The position numbers and the translations under genes were made by a program. The notes beneath the pieces were generated by a model. It was not told the origin of the DNA. It was given only the letters and a program-made list of their open reading frames with translations, and did no database searches. Below, in pieces: positions 10,053 through 19,516 of a stretch of 64,000 bases of DNA. The DNA is from Bradyrhizobium sp. Ec3.3 (GTDB lineage Bacteria; Pseudomonadota; Alphaproteobacteria; Rhizobiales; Xanthobacteraceae): NCBI RefSeq assembly GCF_000472925.1, contig NZ_AXAS01000040.1, positions 1 to 64,000 of the forward strand. The letters are read 5' to 3'. Every line of letters starts with the position of its first letter. Within the stretch, counting starts at the first letter, position 1.

Positions 10053-10620
10053 AATGCGCGCAAGTTGACACCAGCGCACATCGGAAAGCTTGCTGACCAG
10101 GCAAAGAGTGCTGACGAAAATCCGCGGACTTGAAATTTTGCTGAGATTGATTGCCGCCAAAATATCGCCGCGCTTTCGCGAAACTATTTCGCCGCAAGTA
10201 CGTTTTTCGCGTCTATGCTCATTGGAAAGATTGGAGAGAGGTCAGCGTAATTGCAGAGCGTCTGAGCGGACGTCGGACATAACATAACGAAATGGCTGGC
10301 CACATCGCCAGCGAGGAAAATCCGCTCCACATCTCTCAACGGCTGTCATCTTGTTGCCGCTCTAAAACATCTCACCGTTGGCGTGTCACCTTGAGGGGAA
10401 GCAACTTGCATCTCTCAAGTGGACGACGTTGCTTGCGGCTGAGATTTTCGTGCCAAGCATTTCAACTTGAATGTCCAGCGCCGTCGCACCGGCGTGACGA
10501 TCCGCTATTGCCGCAGAAGGCGTCGCGCATGCGACAGCCTTCGCAAGATCCAGACTTCGCAAGACAGAGACTTGGCAAGACATTGGGCTGAGGGCACCCA
10601 CCATCGCGAGGAGGCAAGCG
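10053..10620. other. Upstream region of the subtilase set
   Basis: 568 bases with no convincing gene. It should hold the promoter for the three genes that follow. GAGGAGGCAAG at 10609-10619 is the ribosome site for the next gene. I see no clear -35/-10 pair. Confidence 0.4.
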
Positions 10621-11379
10621 ATGACCTACTATGACACCCTGCAACAGAACCTCGGGCCTGGTTCGCCATTCGGACAATTCGGTCCGCAACAATGGGGAAC
10701 CGGAGCATTTGGTTCGCAAGGCGGCCAACAGCATGGAGGAGGCGGTCTTGGATTGGGCCAGGCGGCCTACGGACAGCAATACGGACAGTTCGGCGGTCAG
10801 CCGACCTTTGGCGCGTTTGGATATGGCCCCGGCTGGGGCGGCCAAATGGGCTGGGGTCAGCAGCACTGGGGCGGACAACAGCGCCAGCTTTCGCCGCAGG
10901 ACGTGAGTGAGGTCGTGCGCCAACTGGTACCGGCGCTGCCTCAAATTCTTGCGCAGGCGCAAACTCCGTTCGCAGGAATCGGCTATGCGGCCTACGGCCA
11001 GGCACCGCGGCAGCTAAGCCCGCAAGACGTGAGCGAAGTCGTGCGACAACTCCTGCCCATCGTGCCTCAGATCATGGGAATGCTGCAGAGCCAGCCGCAG
11101 ATGCAGCATTCGGCCATGCATGGCGGTCTCGGTCAGGGTCAATTCGGAGGCCTCGGTCAATTCGGTCTCAGCTATCCGGGGCAGACTCAGCCTGGGCAGT
11201 TGTGGGGTGCGCAATCCGGCGCGCCGCAGTTCCAGGCGGCATTCGGCGGCCAGACGCCGTTCGGCCAGCAGCGACAACTGACGCAGCAGGACGTCGCCGA
11301 CATCACCCGCCAGCTGATCGGCATCATTCCGCAGGTGATCGGTAACCTTCAGGCCTACGGTCAGCAGCGGATGATCTGA
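10621..11379 (+). CDS. Gln/Gly-rich protein with three helix repeats
   Basis: 252 residues, no signal peptide. Long low-complexity stretches of G, Q, F, Y and W separate three copies of a repeat of about 23 residues starting near residues 88, 130 and 218. The consensus is RQL-[ST]-x-QDV-x-[ED]-[VI]-x-RQL followed by a hydrophobic PQI/PQV segment. The first two copies are nearly identical over 16 residues. The repeats look like amphipathic helices; the linkers look prion-like or phase-separating. I do not recognise the family. It is the first gene of a tight set with a 152-residue helical protein and a subtilase, so it may be a scaffold, a secreted polymer or a protease substrate. Confidence 0.8.
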   Translation: MTYYDTLQQNLGPGSPFGQFGPQQWGTGAFGSQGGQQHGGGGLGLGQAAYGQQYGQFGGQPTFGAFGYGPGWGGQMGWGQQHWGGQQRQLSPQDVSEVVRQLVPALPQILAQAQTPFAGIGYAAYGQAPRQLSPQDVSEVVRQLLPIVPQIMGMLQSQPQMQHSAMHGGLGQGQFGGLGQFGLSYPGQTQPGQLWGAQSGAPQFQAAFGGQTPFGQQRQLTQQDVADITRQLIGIIPQVIGNLQAYGQQRMI

Positions 11380-11458
11380 CCGCACGGTATGGCGCGACCG
11401 CCGCCAGACGCGGCGGTCGCGCTCGGCCGTTGCGCACGTCCTCCGAAGGAGAACCCTC

Positions 11459-11917
11459 ATGTCGGATTCAAACCCCTCTGCGGCAACCGCGTCGCAGCGC
11501 CACTCCTCAGACATTCAGCAGCTCGTGGGCCTGCTCGGCAATCTGATGCCGCTGCTCTTGCGCCTGCAGTCGCAAGCGTTCGAGCAGCCGTTCCGGACCA
11601 TGCCCGGCAACTTCCCGATACCGAACGCGGTGCTCGATCATCAGGCCGCGGACAACATGATCGGAGACATGATCGCAGAATCGCTGCGCTCGCTCTCTGC
11701 CTATCTCGAGGCCAATGCTGCCCAGCATGCCGGCCTGGAAAACTGCGTTTCGATCGTCACCCAGGCAGCCAACAGGTTTACCGAGCGGGACTATGCGCAG
11801 GCCTTCAACCTGATCTGGCTGGCCTATCGGGCGATCGAAGCCGTCCGCGCAGCCGATCCTCGCCTTCCGTTGCTGCGACAGGCTTCGATCGATCACGCGC
11901 AATCTTCAATTCACTGA
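11459..11917 (+). CDS. Helical hypothetical protein linked to subtilase
   Basis: 152 residues with AAGGAGA upstream, 79 bases after the Gln/Gly-rich gene. The N-terminal segment (SSDIQQLVGLLGNLMPLLLR) resembles the helix repeat of the upstream protein (DI-x-RQLIGIIPQVIGNL), suggesting that the two proteins interact or share ancestry. The rest is helical, with a conserved-looking FTERDYAQAFNLIWLAYRA segment. No signal peptide or known motif is present, and the function is unknown. The gene is followed 18 bases later by the subtilase, so cotranslation is likely. Confidence 0.75.
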   Translation: MSDSNPSAATASQRHSSDIQQLVGLLGNLMPLLLRLQSQAFEQPFRTMPGNFPIPNAVLDHQAADNMIGDMIAESLRSLSAYLEANAAQHAGLENCVSIVTQAANRFTERDYAQAFNLIWLAYRAIEAVRAADPRLPLLRQASIDHAQSSIH

Positions 11918-11935
11918 GATCAAGGAGGTGACGCC

Positions 11936-13702
11936 ATGGCAACAGGTCCAGATGATGCGCAACCGACCTCGCGCGGCAATCGACGCAAACCAGCGCGCGC
12001 CACTCAATACATGATCGCACCGGCGGGCCCCGGCGTCAGCGCTCAAACGCTGGCCGAACAACTGAATCAGTTCGGCAATATCCTTTGGACCCATGACCAG
12101 CGCGGCATCAGCGGTCCTCCCATTGCGATCGTGCGTATGCCCGACGAAGCCGCGGCCGCCTTGCGCCGCTCCACGGGCGGCAGCCTGGTCATCGAGCCCG
12201 ACAGCATTCTACGAGCTGCATCCTTCGCCGGCCCGGCCTCGTCTTTCATCCCGGCGACCGCGACAATGACCGCACTCGGGCCGGACCTGAACGTGACGAT
12301 CCGGGTCCTCAGCGAAGCTGGGACGCCCGTGGAGCAGGCAATGGTGCGGCTCATCGGCGAGCAGGGGTCAGTTCAAGGGCGGACGAATGGTGATGGCAGC
12401 GTCAGTCTGACGCTGCAGGACGAAGTGCCTGAAACGATCACCGACGTATTCGTCAGCCCACGCTCCGGCCATTGGGGCCTATGGCAACGGCGGCCGTATA
12501 TCGAGGCCGATGCGGTGAACACCTTCACCCTCAAGCCGTTGCCGCTGGCTGGCGGGCTGGATTGGGGCGGCGAAGCGATGCGCTTCGATCGGATTCCAAA
12601 CCAGTGCCGTGGAGCTGACATCAAGATCGCCCTCATCGACAGCGGCGTGGCGACCAGCCACAAGCAATTGGCGAGGATTGATCACGGCATCGATGCCAGA
12701 GGTTGCGAAGAACGCTCGTGGTCGAAAGACGCAGCTGGCCACGGCACGCCTTGCGCAGGCATCATCAATGCCGCTCCGCAGGCCGATCACGGCATCCGCG
12801 GCTACGCTCCGGATAGCGAGTTGCATGTTTGCAAGCTTCCCACCGACGCCCGTTGTAGCGACCTGATCGCGGCTCTCGATGACTGCCTGCAAAATGGCAT
12901 CGACGTGGCGTGCGTTGGCGTCGGTTGCGAGCGGGGCTCCGTGCTGGTCGAGCAGCGCATTGCGATGGCCAAGCAGCAAGGCATCGGCATCATCGCCGCT
13001 GCCGGCAACTCCGGAGCAGGCGTGCTGTTTCCGGCCTGTTCTGCCCATGTCATGGCGGTCGGCGCAGTCGGACAGATCGGCAGCTTCCCGGAAGACAGTC
13101 CGCAGGCGGCACAGGCCGCAGCGGCCACGGCGGCTTCGGGCGGGTTGTTCGTGCCGCCGTTCGCCTGCCGCGGGCCCGAGCTCGACCTGTGCGCGCCTGG
13201 TGTTGCGATTGTCGCCTGCCAGTCGCCGGATGGCTACGCGGTCTGCGACGGCAGCTCGCTTGCGGCGGCTCACGTTGCCGCGCTTGCCGCCTTGATCCTG
13301 GCTGACCACGCCGACTTCAAGGGCAGCTTCATCGCAAAGGATTATCGGCGGGTCGAACGGCTGTTCCAGATCCTGAAGGACACGGCGCAACCCATCGGTC
13401 ATCCATGGCAGACCGGGGCCGGGCTGCCGGATGCGGCCCGCGCGCTTGGCGTCTGGTCCGATCAGCGGCCCCTTGCCGTGCCGCTCAATGCCGGACTGCG
13501 CGAGATGCGCAGCGCCATTCGGCAGCTCGATCGGATTCCATTCGGCGCAAGCCAGGCGATGATGTTCGAGCCGCCGCGAGGCCCGGCCAATGTGACGCGG
13601 CTTCCGCTGAATCCGGCCCCTATGGCGTTCGAGGCCGCTGGCGGGCAAACGGCAACGGTGCATGAACTCAGAACAGCGATGACGCTCGCTGGTCTGGCGT
13701 AA
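11936..13702 (+). CDS. Subtilisin-like serine protease (S8) with propeptide and beta domain
   Basis: 588 residues with AAGGAGG immediately upstream. Layout: a basic N-terminus without a Sec signal; an I9-like prodomain at about 25-95 (YMIAPAGPGVSAQTLAEQL); a carboxypeptidase-regulatory-like beta domain at about 120-190 (VRVL/VRLIGEQGSVQGRTNGDG); then the S8 catalytic domain. The triad is Asp 235 (IALIDSGVA), His 269 (GHGTPCAG) and Ser 441 (DGSSLAAAHVAA), with oxyanion Asn in AAAGNSG. The catalytic domain is rich in Cys, unusual for a cytoplasmic enzyme. Related architectures process other peptides or act outside the cell; here the Gln/Gly-rich repeat protein is the obvious candidate substrate, by position only. 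Confidence 0.88.
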   Translation: MATGPDDAQPTSRGNRRKPARATQYMIAPAGPGVSAQTLAEQLNQFGNILWTHDQRGISGPPIAIVRMPDEAAAALRRSTGGSLVIEPDSILRAASFAGPASSFIPATATMTALGPDLNVTIRVLSEAGTPVEQAMVRLIGEQGSVQGRTNGDGSVSLTLQDEVPETITDVFVSPRSGHWGLWQRRPYIEADAVNTFTLKPLPLAGGLDWGGEAMRFDRIPNQCRGADIKIALIDSGVATSHKQLARIDHGIDARGCEERSWSKDAAGHGTPCAGIINAAPQADHGIRGYAPDSELHVCKLPTDARCSDLIAALDDCLQNGIDVACVGVGCERGSVLVEQRIAMAKQQGIGIIAAAGNSGAGVLFPACSAHVMAVGAVGQIGSFPEDSPQAAQAAAATAASGGLFVPPFACRGPELDLCAPGVAIVACQSPDGYAVCDGSSLAAAHVAALAALILADHADFKGSFIAKDYRRVERLFQILKDTAQPIGHPWQTGAGLPDAARALGVWSDQRPLAVPLNAGLREMRSAIRQLDRIPFGASQAMMFEPPRGPANVTRLPLNPAPMAFEAAGGQTATVHELRTAMTLAGLA

Positions 13703-13733
13703 GGACCTGAGAGGATGACACAGGCCCGCAGTC

Positions 13734-16202
13734 CTAGAACGTCGCGCGCAATCCCGCATAGAAGGCGCGCGGCCTTGCCGGGCTCAGCGAGCGCGGATCG
13801 GTGAAAGGATTGCCGCCGTTGGCGAAATTAGGCAGTGCCTCCCTGTCGAAGAAGGTACCGAGCGTCGAGTAACGGTTGTCGAAGACGTTGTCGACGCGAC
13901 CGTAGATCTGGAGGTTCTTGGTGACCTGGTAAGAGGTGTGGAGGTTGAACACGGCATAGGACGGCAGCTTCGGGAATTGGTTGGATTCGTCGCCGACGAA
14001 ATACTGGCTTGAGACAAAGAGCGCATCGCCCCCGACCTTCCAAACGTCGGTAACAGCATATTCAACGCTGGCCTTGACGAGGTGGCTCGGCAGGCGCGGA
14101 ATGTGGTTGCCCGGCAGAACCTGGATATTGCCGTCGGCGTCGGCGAACGGGCTGTTCGAGCCAAGCTGCAGCGCATCGAGGAAGCGCGCATCCAGGAACG
14201 CATAGCTCGCCTGGAATTGAATCGCATTCGATTTCAGGCTCACCTCGGCTTCGATACCCTGTCTGCGCGTCCGGCCGACGTTCTGGAAGAAGCCGAATCC
14301 CGTCAGCCCCGGAATTGGGGTCGCGAGGATGTCGTTGTAGTTGGTGGCGCGGTAGGCGCCGATCTTCCAGCCGAGCGAGCCGATGTTCAATTCCTTGGTG
14401 CCGCGGAAGCCCGCTTCCACGGTCTTGGAGACAACTTGCTGCAGTGACGGATCGGCAATCAAGAACTGCCCGATGACACACGGCCTCGTCGGATCGGCGC
14501 ACCCGAGTTCAAGCGGCGTCGGCACACGGTTGGCTTCGGAATAGCCCGCATAGGCAGTCACTTCCGACGTGATCTTGTAGGTGCCGCCGACGACCGGATT
14601 GAATCGATCATAGGTATGATCGCCATTGAGCGCGGTGCCGAGCTGGTCCATCAGCGTGACACGGGCCGCATTGAACCGCCCGCCTGCCGTCACCGCAAAG
14701 CGATCGTCCACGTTGAACGTGTCGAGCGCATAAAGTCCCTGATACTGGTTGACGGTGCGAAGCGACACCGGACCGATTGATGTCGGAACTCCGGACTGGC
14801 CCAGAAATATGCCGCTGCCCGTGACGACATAGTTCGTGCCTATGGTTGCCAATTCGGCGCTACCGGTAAAGCGGGTGCTGCTGACATCATAGCTTGCGCC
14901 GATCACGAAGCGGTTCTCATGACCGAACAACTGATCGCTGTTGGTTGCCTGCCCGGATACGCCAAACGTGGTCGATCGCGTGCTGGTGCGATCGATCTCG
15001 CCGAGTATGGCATCCGGCGCAAAGGGATTGACGAGCTGAGCGCCATTCAGGCCAAAAGCGGGGGTCGTATCATTGCCAAAGCACAAGAGCGTTGGATCGG
15101 CTCCGCAGGGCTGCGTATCGGTCGGGTTTCCGTCCACGGTGTTCTGGCTGAAGCGCCGCACATGCGCCGTGCCTTCAAAGGTCCAAGTCGGCGTCGCCTC
15201 CACCTTGCCGGTCAGGTTGAGATAACCGACCTTGTTGGAAGTGGTTTGTGGCGTTGTGTAGGTCGCGCCCCAATATTGCTGGAGCAACTCGGCCGGAACA
15301 GTGCTGGGTCCGGCCAGGGAATTGTTGGCGAGGCCCATGTTGAGGTGGAATTCGTTGCCTTCAAAGCGATACCCGACATCGCCAAAAAAGCGCCGGACGT
15401 CCGACGACGAGAAATTGCGGAAGCCATTGTCGTGAATGCCTTCAAGCGCTCCGTAGACCGCCCAGTTGTTGTCGACCTGCTTGCCCCATTGTGCAGAGCC
15501 ATAGATGCGACCGAATGAGCCGCCCATGACGTCGATCTCGGCGCCGTGATAGTTGAAGCCGTTCTTCATCTGCAGATCGATGGCACCACCGAGCGCATTG
15601 AGACCGAACGCGGGATTGTTGGTCACAACCAGGGCCGATCGGATCGCGGCTGTCGGGATCAGGTCCCAATTGACAGTATCGGAAAAGGCCTCGTTGATGC
15701 GCACGCCGTTCTGATAGACGGCCAAGCCCTGCGGCGTGCCGGCCAGAGGTGAAGCGACGAAGCCGCGAAACTGCACATCGGGCTGGAATGGATTGCCGGT
15801 CACCTCATTGATGCTGAGACCAGGCACGTACTGCTGCAGGGCAACGGCGATGTCCGGCGAGCGGGTGCGGCTGATCTGGTTTGAATCGACCGCATTGATG
15901 CTGGCTGGAATCTTGTCAACTTCGATGCTGCCGGAGGCGCCGGGCGAGGTCGGATAAACGTAAACCCTGGTCCGGGGACGCGTTGCCACGCGGATCGTGG
16001 GTCTCGCCCGAGGGGACGCGCGCCTGGCGCTGGTCTGCGGCGGTGCCGTCACCTCGACGGCCGGCAGGTTCTGAACGTTGGTCTCCTCGTCCTGTGCGAA
16101 AGCTGCGTCGGTACCAACTACCATTCCCGTAAAAATTGAAAGTATAACCAGCCCACGAACCCCCATGGTCGACACGTCTCCACGCGCAATGTTCCGGCTC
16201 AT
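13734..16202 (-). CDS. TonB-dependent outer-membrane receptor (LutH-like by context)
   Basis: 822 residues from ATG 16202. A signal peptide ends near DAAFAQ, followed by a TonB-box-like VEVTAP and a short basic linker. Then come the plug domain (SINEVTGNPFQPDVQFRGF, NALGGAIDLQ) and a 22-strand-type barrel ending in an aromatic residue (YAGLRATF). It should import a chelate across the outer membrane using TonB energy. The gene is close to a MoxYX-like regulator and upstream of a lut-type ABC importer, so the ligand may be a lanthanide complex, as for LutH in Methylorubrum. That is inference; siderophore uptake remains possible. The upstream gap carries a 19-base perfect palindrome. Confidence 0.85.
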   Translation of the reverse strand: MSRNIARGDVSTMGVRGLVILSIFTGMVVGTDAAFAQDEETNVQNLPAVEVTAPPQTSARRASPRARPTIRVATRPRTRVYVYPTSPGASGSIEVDKIPASINAVDSNQISRTRSPDIAVALQQYVPGLSINEVTGNPFQPDVQFRGFVASPLAGTPQGLAVYQNGVRINEAFSDTVNWDLIPTAAIRSALVVTNNPAFGLNALGGAIDLQMKNGFNYHGAEIDVMGGSFGRIYGSAQWGKQVDNNWAVYGALEGIHDNGFRNFSSSDVRRFFGDVGYRFEGNEFHLNMGLANNSLAGPSTVPAELLQQYWGATYTTPQTTSNKVGYLNLTGKVEATPTWTFEGTAHVRRFSQNTVDGNPTDTQPCGADPTLLCFGNDTTPAFGLNGAQLVNPFAPDAILGEIDRTSTRSTTFGVSGQATNSDQLFGHENRFVIGASYDVSSTRFTGSAELATIGTNYVVTGSGIFLGQSGVPTSIGPVSLRTVNQYQGLYALDTFNVDDRFAVTAGGRFNAARVTLMDQLGTALNGDHTYDRFNPVVGGTYKITSEVTAYAGYSEANRVPTPLELGCADPTRPCVIGQFLIADPSLQQVVSKTVEAGFRGTKELNIGSLGWKIGAYRATNYNDILATPIPGLTGFGFFQNVGRTRRQGIEAEVSLKSNAIQFQASYAFLDARFLDALQLGSNSPFADADGNIQVLPGNHIPRLPSHLVKASVEYAVTDVWKVGGDALFVSSQYFVGDESNQFPKLPSYAVFNLHTSYQVTKNLQIYGRVDNVFDNRYSTLGTFFDREALPNFANGGNPFTDPRSLSPARPRAFYAGLRATF

Positions 16203-16300
16203 TTGTCCCCGCCGGTTTTGACGTGAAGGATACAGGTCAAAGAGCGAAACGCGCCAGCTACAAAAGGTCGGGCGGTATCGGCACCATATTTCCCGACGAA

Positions 16301-16319
16301 ATCGGGAATTATTCCCGAT
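16301..16319. promoter_or_regulatory. Palindromic operator candidate upstream of TonB receptor
   Basis: ATCGGGAATTATTCCCGAT is a perfect 19-base palindrome with core CGGGA-N5-TCCCG. It overlaps a second inverted repeat, TTCCCGA-N5-TCGGGAA at 16290-16308. It lies about 100 bases upstream of the receptor start. The same core occurs twice upstream of pqqA and, with mismatches, upstream of xoxF5. Confidence 0.6.
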
Positions 16320-16321
16320 CC

Positions 16322-17686
16322 TCAACTCGCCGCCGTTGGGATCAGCGCCTCCACCGTCACGCCGCCCTCGCTGGATGCGACGTTGAGCGTGCCGCCGAGC
16401 GCGAGAATCCGCTCGCGCATGCCAACGAGACCGAAGCCGAGCTTCTGGCCCTCCTCCATGCCGCGGCCGTTGTCGCAGACCCGCACGCGTGCGCAGCCGC
16501 GTCCCTCCCGCGCGACGCCGGGCAGCTCGGCCGGCTCGATCGTGACATTCACCGAGGTCGCGCGCGCGTGACGGAACACGTTGGTCAGCGCCTCCTGCAC
16601 GATGCGATAGATGGTGAGATCGGCGGTCTCGCCGGTGACCCCGAGCTCGGGCGAGATCGTGGTTTCGATCCGCACGTCGGGATGCGACTCCCGCCACAGC
16701 CGCGACAGCGCTTCGAGCGCCTGCCGCAAGCCGAGCTCGGCAAGGCCCACGGGCCGCAGGCGCTCCAGAACCCGGCGGTTGAACTGCTGGAGCGCGTTGA
16801 CCTGCTCCAGGATCGCACCGCCATGCTTGCGCACCGTCTCGGCACTCAGTTCGCGCGCCTCAGAGAGCTTTGCCAGCGCGCTCGCATGCGCGCGCAGCGA
16901 GAACAGATAGGGCCCGAACTCGTCGTGAAGTTCGCGGGCGATCTCCTTGCGTTCCCTGTCCTGGAGCGACACCGCGCGCTCGGCAAGGCGTCGCTTCTCC
17001 TCGACCGCCTCGCCCAACGTCGCCGCAAGGTGGTTGAGCCGGGTACAGATCGCAGCGAGCTCCGGCGCGCCGCCGGGCGCGACGCGCGCGTCATAGCGGC
17101 CGGCTTCGAGCGCGATCATGGCCTGCGAGAGGGATTCGAGCGGTTTCAGCGCGCGGCTGACGACTGTCATGGTCACCAGGAAGAGCGCCAGCGCGATCGC
17201 CGAGCCGATCTCGAGCTGGGTCACGATGCCGTCCCAGATCTCGGCGATCTCGTCATTGGGATGTGAGGTGATGACCAGCGAGCCCGGATTGCCGTGGATC
17301 GAAACGGGGACGCTGACCGCGGTCTGCTCGGGATGAACCAGGCTGACGAACCAGGCCGGCGGCGCCCGCGCATCATCATCCTCGCCGGCGCGCGGCGGCG
17401 TCAACGCGTTGCCCGCGGCATCGCGCAGCGCGATGCTGATGTGGCGCTTCCGGTTGAGGTCGTGCGCGATCTGGTTCAGCCTGGCGTCGGGATCGGGCGC
17501 CTCCTTCAGCTCGGCGACGATCATCTCGATGAACTCGCGCGCCAGCCGGATCACGCTCTGGTCCTCCGCCTGGACGCGCGGCCCCGCCTCTGCGACCTGC
17601 CGCGCGATATTGACGCCAAGCCCCAAAGCCAGCACGAGCGCCAGCAGGAGATTGATGCGCCCGCGCAAGGATAAATTTTGCCACAT
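16322..17686 (-). CDS. moxY: MoxY/FlhS-like sensor histidine kinase
   Basis: 454 residues of the NarX/HPK7 type. There are two membrane segments (NLLLALVLALGLGVNIA near the N-terminus, and IGSAIALALFLVTMTVV at about 180) flanking a periplasmic sensor. A HAMP linker is followed by a HisKA_3 motif, ERKEIARELHDEFG, with the phosphoacceptor His. The ATPase N-box is IVQEALTNVFRHA and the G-boxes are DNGRGM and GFGLVGMRERI. It is divergent from a LuxR-type regulator about 200 bases away. In Paracoccus the equivalent MoxYX/FlhSR pair controls methanol and formaldehyde oxidation genes, which fits the contents of this locus. Confidence 0.85.
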   Translation of the reverse strand: MWQNLSLRGRINLLLALVLALGLGVNIARQVAEAGPRVQAEDQSVIRLAREFIEMIVAELKEAPDPDARLNQIAHDLNRKRHISIALRDAAGNALTPPRAGEDDDARAPPAWFVSLVHPEQTAVSVPVSIHGNPGSLVITSHPNDEIAEIWDGIVTQLEIGSAIALALFLVTMTVVSRALKPLESLSQAMIALEAGRYDARVAPGGAPELAAICTRLNHLAATLGEAVEEKRRLAERAVSLQDRERKEIARELHDEFGPYLFSLRAHASALAKLSEARELSAETVRKHGGAILEQVNALQQFNRRVLERLRPVGLAELGLRQALEALSRLWRESHPDVRIETTISPELGVTGETADLTIYRIVQEALTNVFRHARATSVNVTIEPAELPGVAREGRGCARVRVCDNGRGMEEGQKLGFGLVGMRERILALGGTLNVASSEGGVTVEALIPTAAS

Positions 17687-17886
17687 TGCTTTCGCCCGCT
17701 GCCCGCGAAGGTTCGTTCATCGGGAGCGTTGACATGACCAAAGCGCCCGATATCTAATCCGAACCGTACAGCAATCTCGGCCGGGTTGCATGGTCCGACG
17801 CGGGACGTTCGTTGCGAGCGTTACCGTTGCGGAGGCTCATGCGACGCAAAAACCAAAGGCGCGAATGGCTGTCGCGGGGAACGCCT

Positions 17887-18507
17887 ATGCGCATTCTGAT
17901 CGTTGACGATCATCCTATCGTCGCCTCCGGCTGCCGTGCCGTGCTGGCCGACGAAGGCGAGATCGATATTCTGGAAGCCGCCGACGCCGAAAGCGGCGAG
18001 TGCGTGTTCATCGTCGAGCGCCCCGACATCTGCGTGATCGACATCAACCTGCCGACCGTCTCGGGCTTCGAGCTGGCGCGCCGCATCCTCGATCGCGCAC
18101 CTGACGCCCGCATCATCATGTTCAGCATGAACGACGATCCGGCCTTCGCCGCGCGCGCCATCGAGTGCGGCGCGAAGGGCTACGTCTCCAAGACCGGCGA
18201 TCCCAACGACCTCGTCGAGGCGATCCGCGCCGTCGGCAAGGGCGAAACCTATTTGCCGAGCGCGATCGCCCGCAGCATCGCGTTCGCCGGGCCCCAGCTC
18301 GCGCAGAATCCGTTGTCGAAGCTGAACGCGCGGGAGATGGAGATCCTGCGGCTACTGAGCGCGGGCAAGAGCCTCTCGGAGATCGCCTGGCTGGTGCAAT
18401 CCTCCTACAAGACGGTCGCCAACACATCGTCGATCATGCGCCAGAAGCTCGGGGTGAAGACCTCGGTCGAGCTGGTGCGACTGGCGATCGACAGCGGCGT
18501 CGCCTGA
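17887..18507 (+). CDS. moxX: MoxX/FlhR-like response regulator (NarL/LuxR family)
   Basis: 206 residues from ATG 17887, with GGGGA upstream; longer in-frame starts would precede the receiver domain. Receiver: acidic pair DD at 7-8, phosphoacceptor Asp 52 (VIDINLP), Lys in GYVSKTG. A LuxR-type HTH follows (LNAREMEILRLLSAGKSLSEI, then a recognition helix around SSYKTVANTSSIMRQKLG). It is the partner of the divergent MoxY-like kinase and is followed 78 bases later by S-formylglutathione hydrolase. It probably activates C1-oxidation promoters. NarL-type proteins bind short dyads, so the CGGGA-N5-TCCCG sites are candidates. Confidence 0.88.
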   Translation: MRILIVDDHPIVASGCRAVLADEGEIDILEAADAESGECVFIVERPDICVIDINLPTVSGFELARRILDRAPDARIIMFSMNDDPAFAARAIECGAKGYVSKTGDPNDLVEAIRAVGKGETYLPSAIARSIAFAGPQLAQNPLSKLNAREMEILRLLSAGKSLSEIAWLVQSSYKTVANTSSIMRQKLGVKTSVELVRLAIDSGVA

Positions 18508-18585
18508 CGAAGCACGCTTTCGCAAAAATTCGGTCACATACGCGTTGCAATCTTGATGTGGCGAGACGCCACGGAGTTTTTCGGC

Positions 18586-19431
18586 ATGACGATCCAGACT
18601 GTTTCGACCAACAAATCCTACGGCGGCGTGCAGGGCGTTTATCGCCATGCGAGCAGCGCCACCAAGACCGACATGACCTTCTCGGTCTATGTGCCGCCGC
18701 ACGAGGACGGCGCAAAGCTGCCGGTGGTCTGGTATCTCTCCGGCCTCACCTGCACGCATGCCAACGTCACCGAGAAGGGCGAGTTCCGCCGCGCCTGCGC
18801 CGAGCTTGGATTGATCTTCGTCGCGCCCGACACCAGCCCGCGCGGCGCTGACGTGCCCGGTGACCCCAACAACGCCTATGATTTCGGCCTCGGAGCCGGC
18901 TTCTATGTCGACGCGACGCAGGAGCCGTTCGCACGCAATTATCACATGTGGAGCTACGTCACCGACGAGTTGCCGAGGCTTGTCGCGGAGACGTTTCCGG
19001 TCGATGCCAAGCGTCAATCGGTGATGGGGCACTCGATGGGCGGCCACGGCGCGCTGACGGTCGCGCTGCGCAATCCGCACCGCTATCGCGCCGCCAGCGC
19101 CTTTGCGCCGATCGTCGCGCCCTCCCAAGTGCCCTGGGGCACCAAGGCGCTCACCGGCTATCTCGGTCCCAACAAGGACACCTGGCGCGCGCACGACACC
19201 GTCGCGCTGATCGAGGACGGCGCGAAATATTCGGGCTTTCTGGTCGACTACGGCGATGCCGATAACTTCTTGACGGAGCAGCTTCGCCCTGAGCTGCTGG
19301 AGGCCGCCTGCACGAAGGCGAATATCCCGCTGACGCTGCGGCGACAGCCCGGCTACGACCACAGCTACTACTTCATCTCGACCTTCATGAGCGATCACCT
19401 GCACTGGCACGCGGCGAGATTGACGGCGTAA
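18586..19431 (+). CDS. fghA: S-formylglutathione hydrolase
   Basis: 281 residues; ATG 18586 with ACGGAG upstream. An alpha/beta-hydrolase of the esterase D family that converts S-formylglutathione to formate and glutathione, the last step of the glutathione-linked formaldehyde pathway. The nucleophile elbow is GHSMGGHGALT. The N-terminal LPVVWYLSGLTCTHANVTEK segment is typical (oxyanion and Cys region). The catalytic His is in GYDHSYYFISTF and an Asp in DYGDADNF. Its partners Gfa and class III ADH are encoded about 29 kb away, at 47.8-49.5 kb. Cytoplasmic. Confidence 0.93.
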   Translation: MTIQTVSTNKSYGGVQGVYRHASSATKTDMTFSVYVPPHEDGAKLPVVWYLSGLTCTHANVTEKGEFRRACAELGLIFVAPDTSPRGADVPGDPNNAYDFGLGAGFYVDATQEPFARNYHMWSYVTDELPRLVAETFPVDAKRQSVMGHSMGGHGALTVALRNPHRYRAASAFAPIVAPSQVPWGTKALTGYLGPNKDTWRAHDTVALIEDGAKYSGFLVDYGDADNFLTEQLRPELLEAACTKANIPLTLRRQPGYDHSYYFISTFMSDHLHWHAARLTA

Positions 19432-19450
19432 GGTGGAGCATGCTGCTTTC

Positions 19451-19472
19451 CCTTCTCCCTTGCGGGAGAAGG
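19451..19472. terminator. Hairpin between convergent genes (REP-like)
   Basis: CCTTCTCCC-TTGC-GGGAGAAGG is a perfect 9-base stem lying between fghA and the convergent DUF gene. It has no T-run. It is the common rhizobial CTCCC...GGGAG palindrome and probably acts as a bidirectional terminator or transcript stabiliser. Confidence 0.5.
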
Positions 19473-19516
19473 TGGCGAAGCGGGTTCAGCGGTGCCGGGG
19501 GCGCGAAGAAGCTCCT

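Noticed and set aside
10090..10287. A 65-codon frame upstream of the Gln/Gly-rich gene
   Set aside because: No ribosome site, Arg-rich random composition and no conserved phrase.
16203..16697. N-terminal extension of the TonB receptor across the sensor kinase gene
   Set aside because: The extra 165 codons are antisense to nothing but lie inside the well-supported kinase gene on the same strand, in another frame; the signal peptide starts at 16202.
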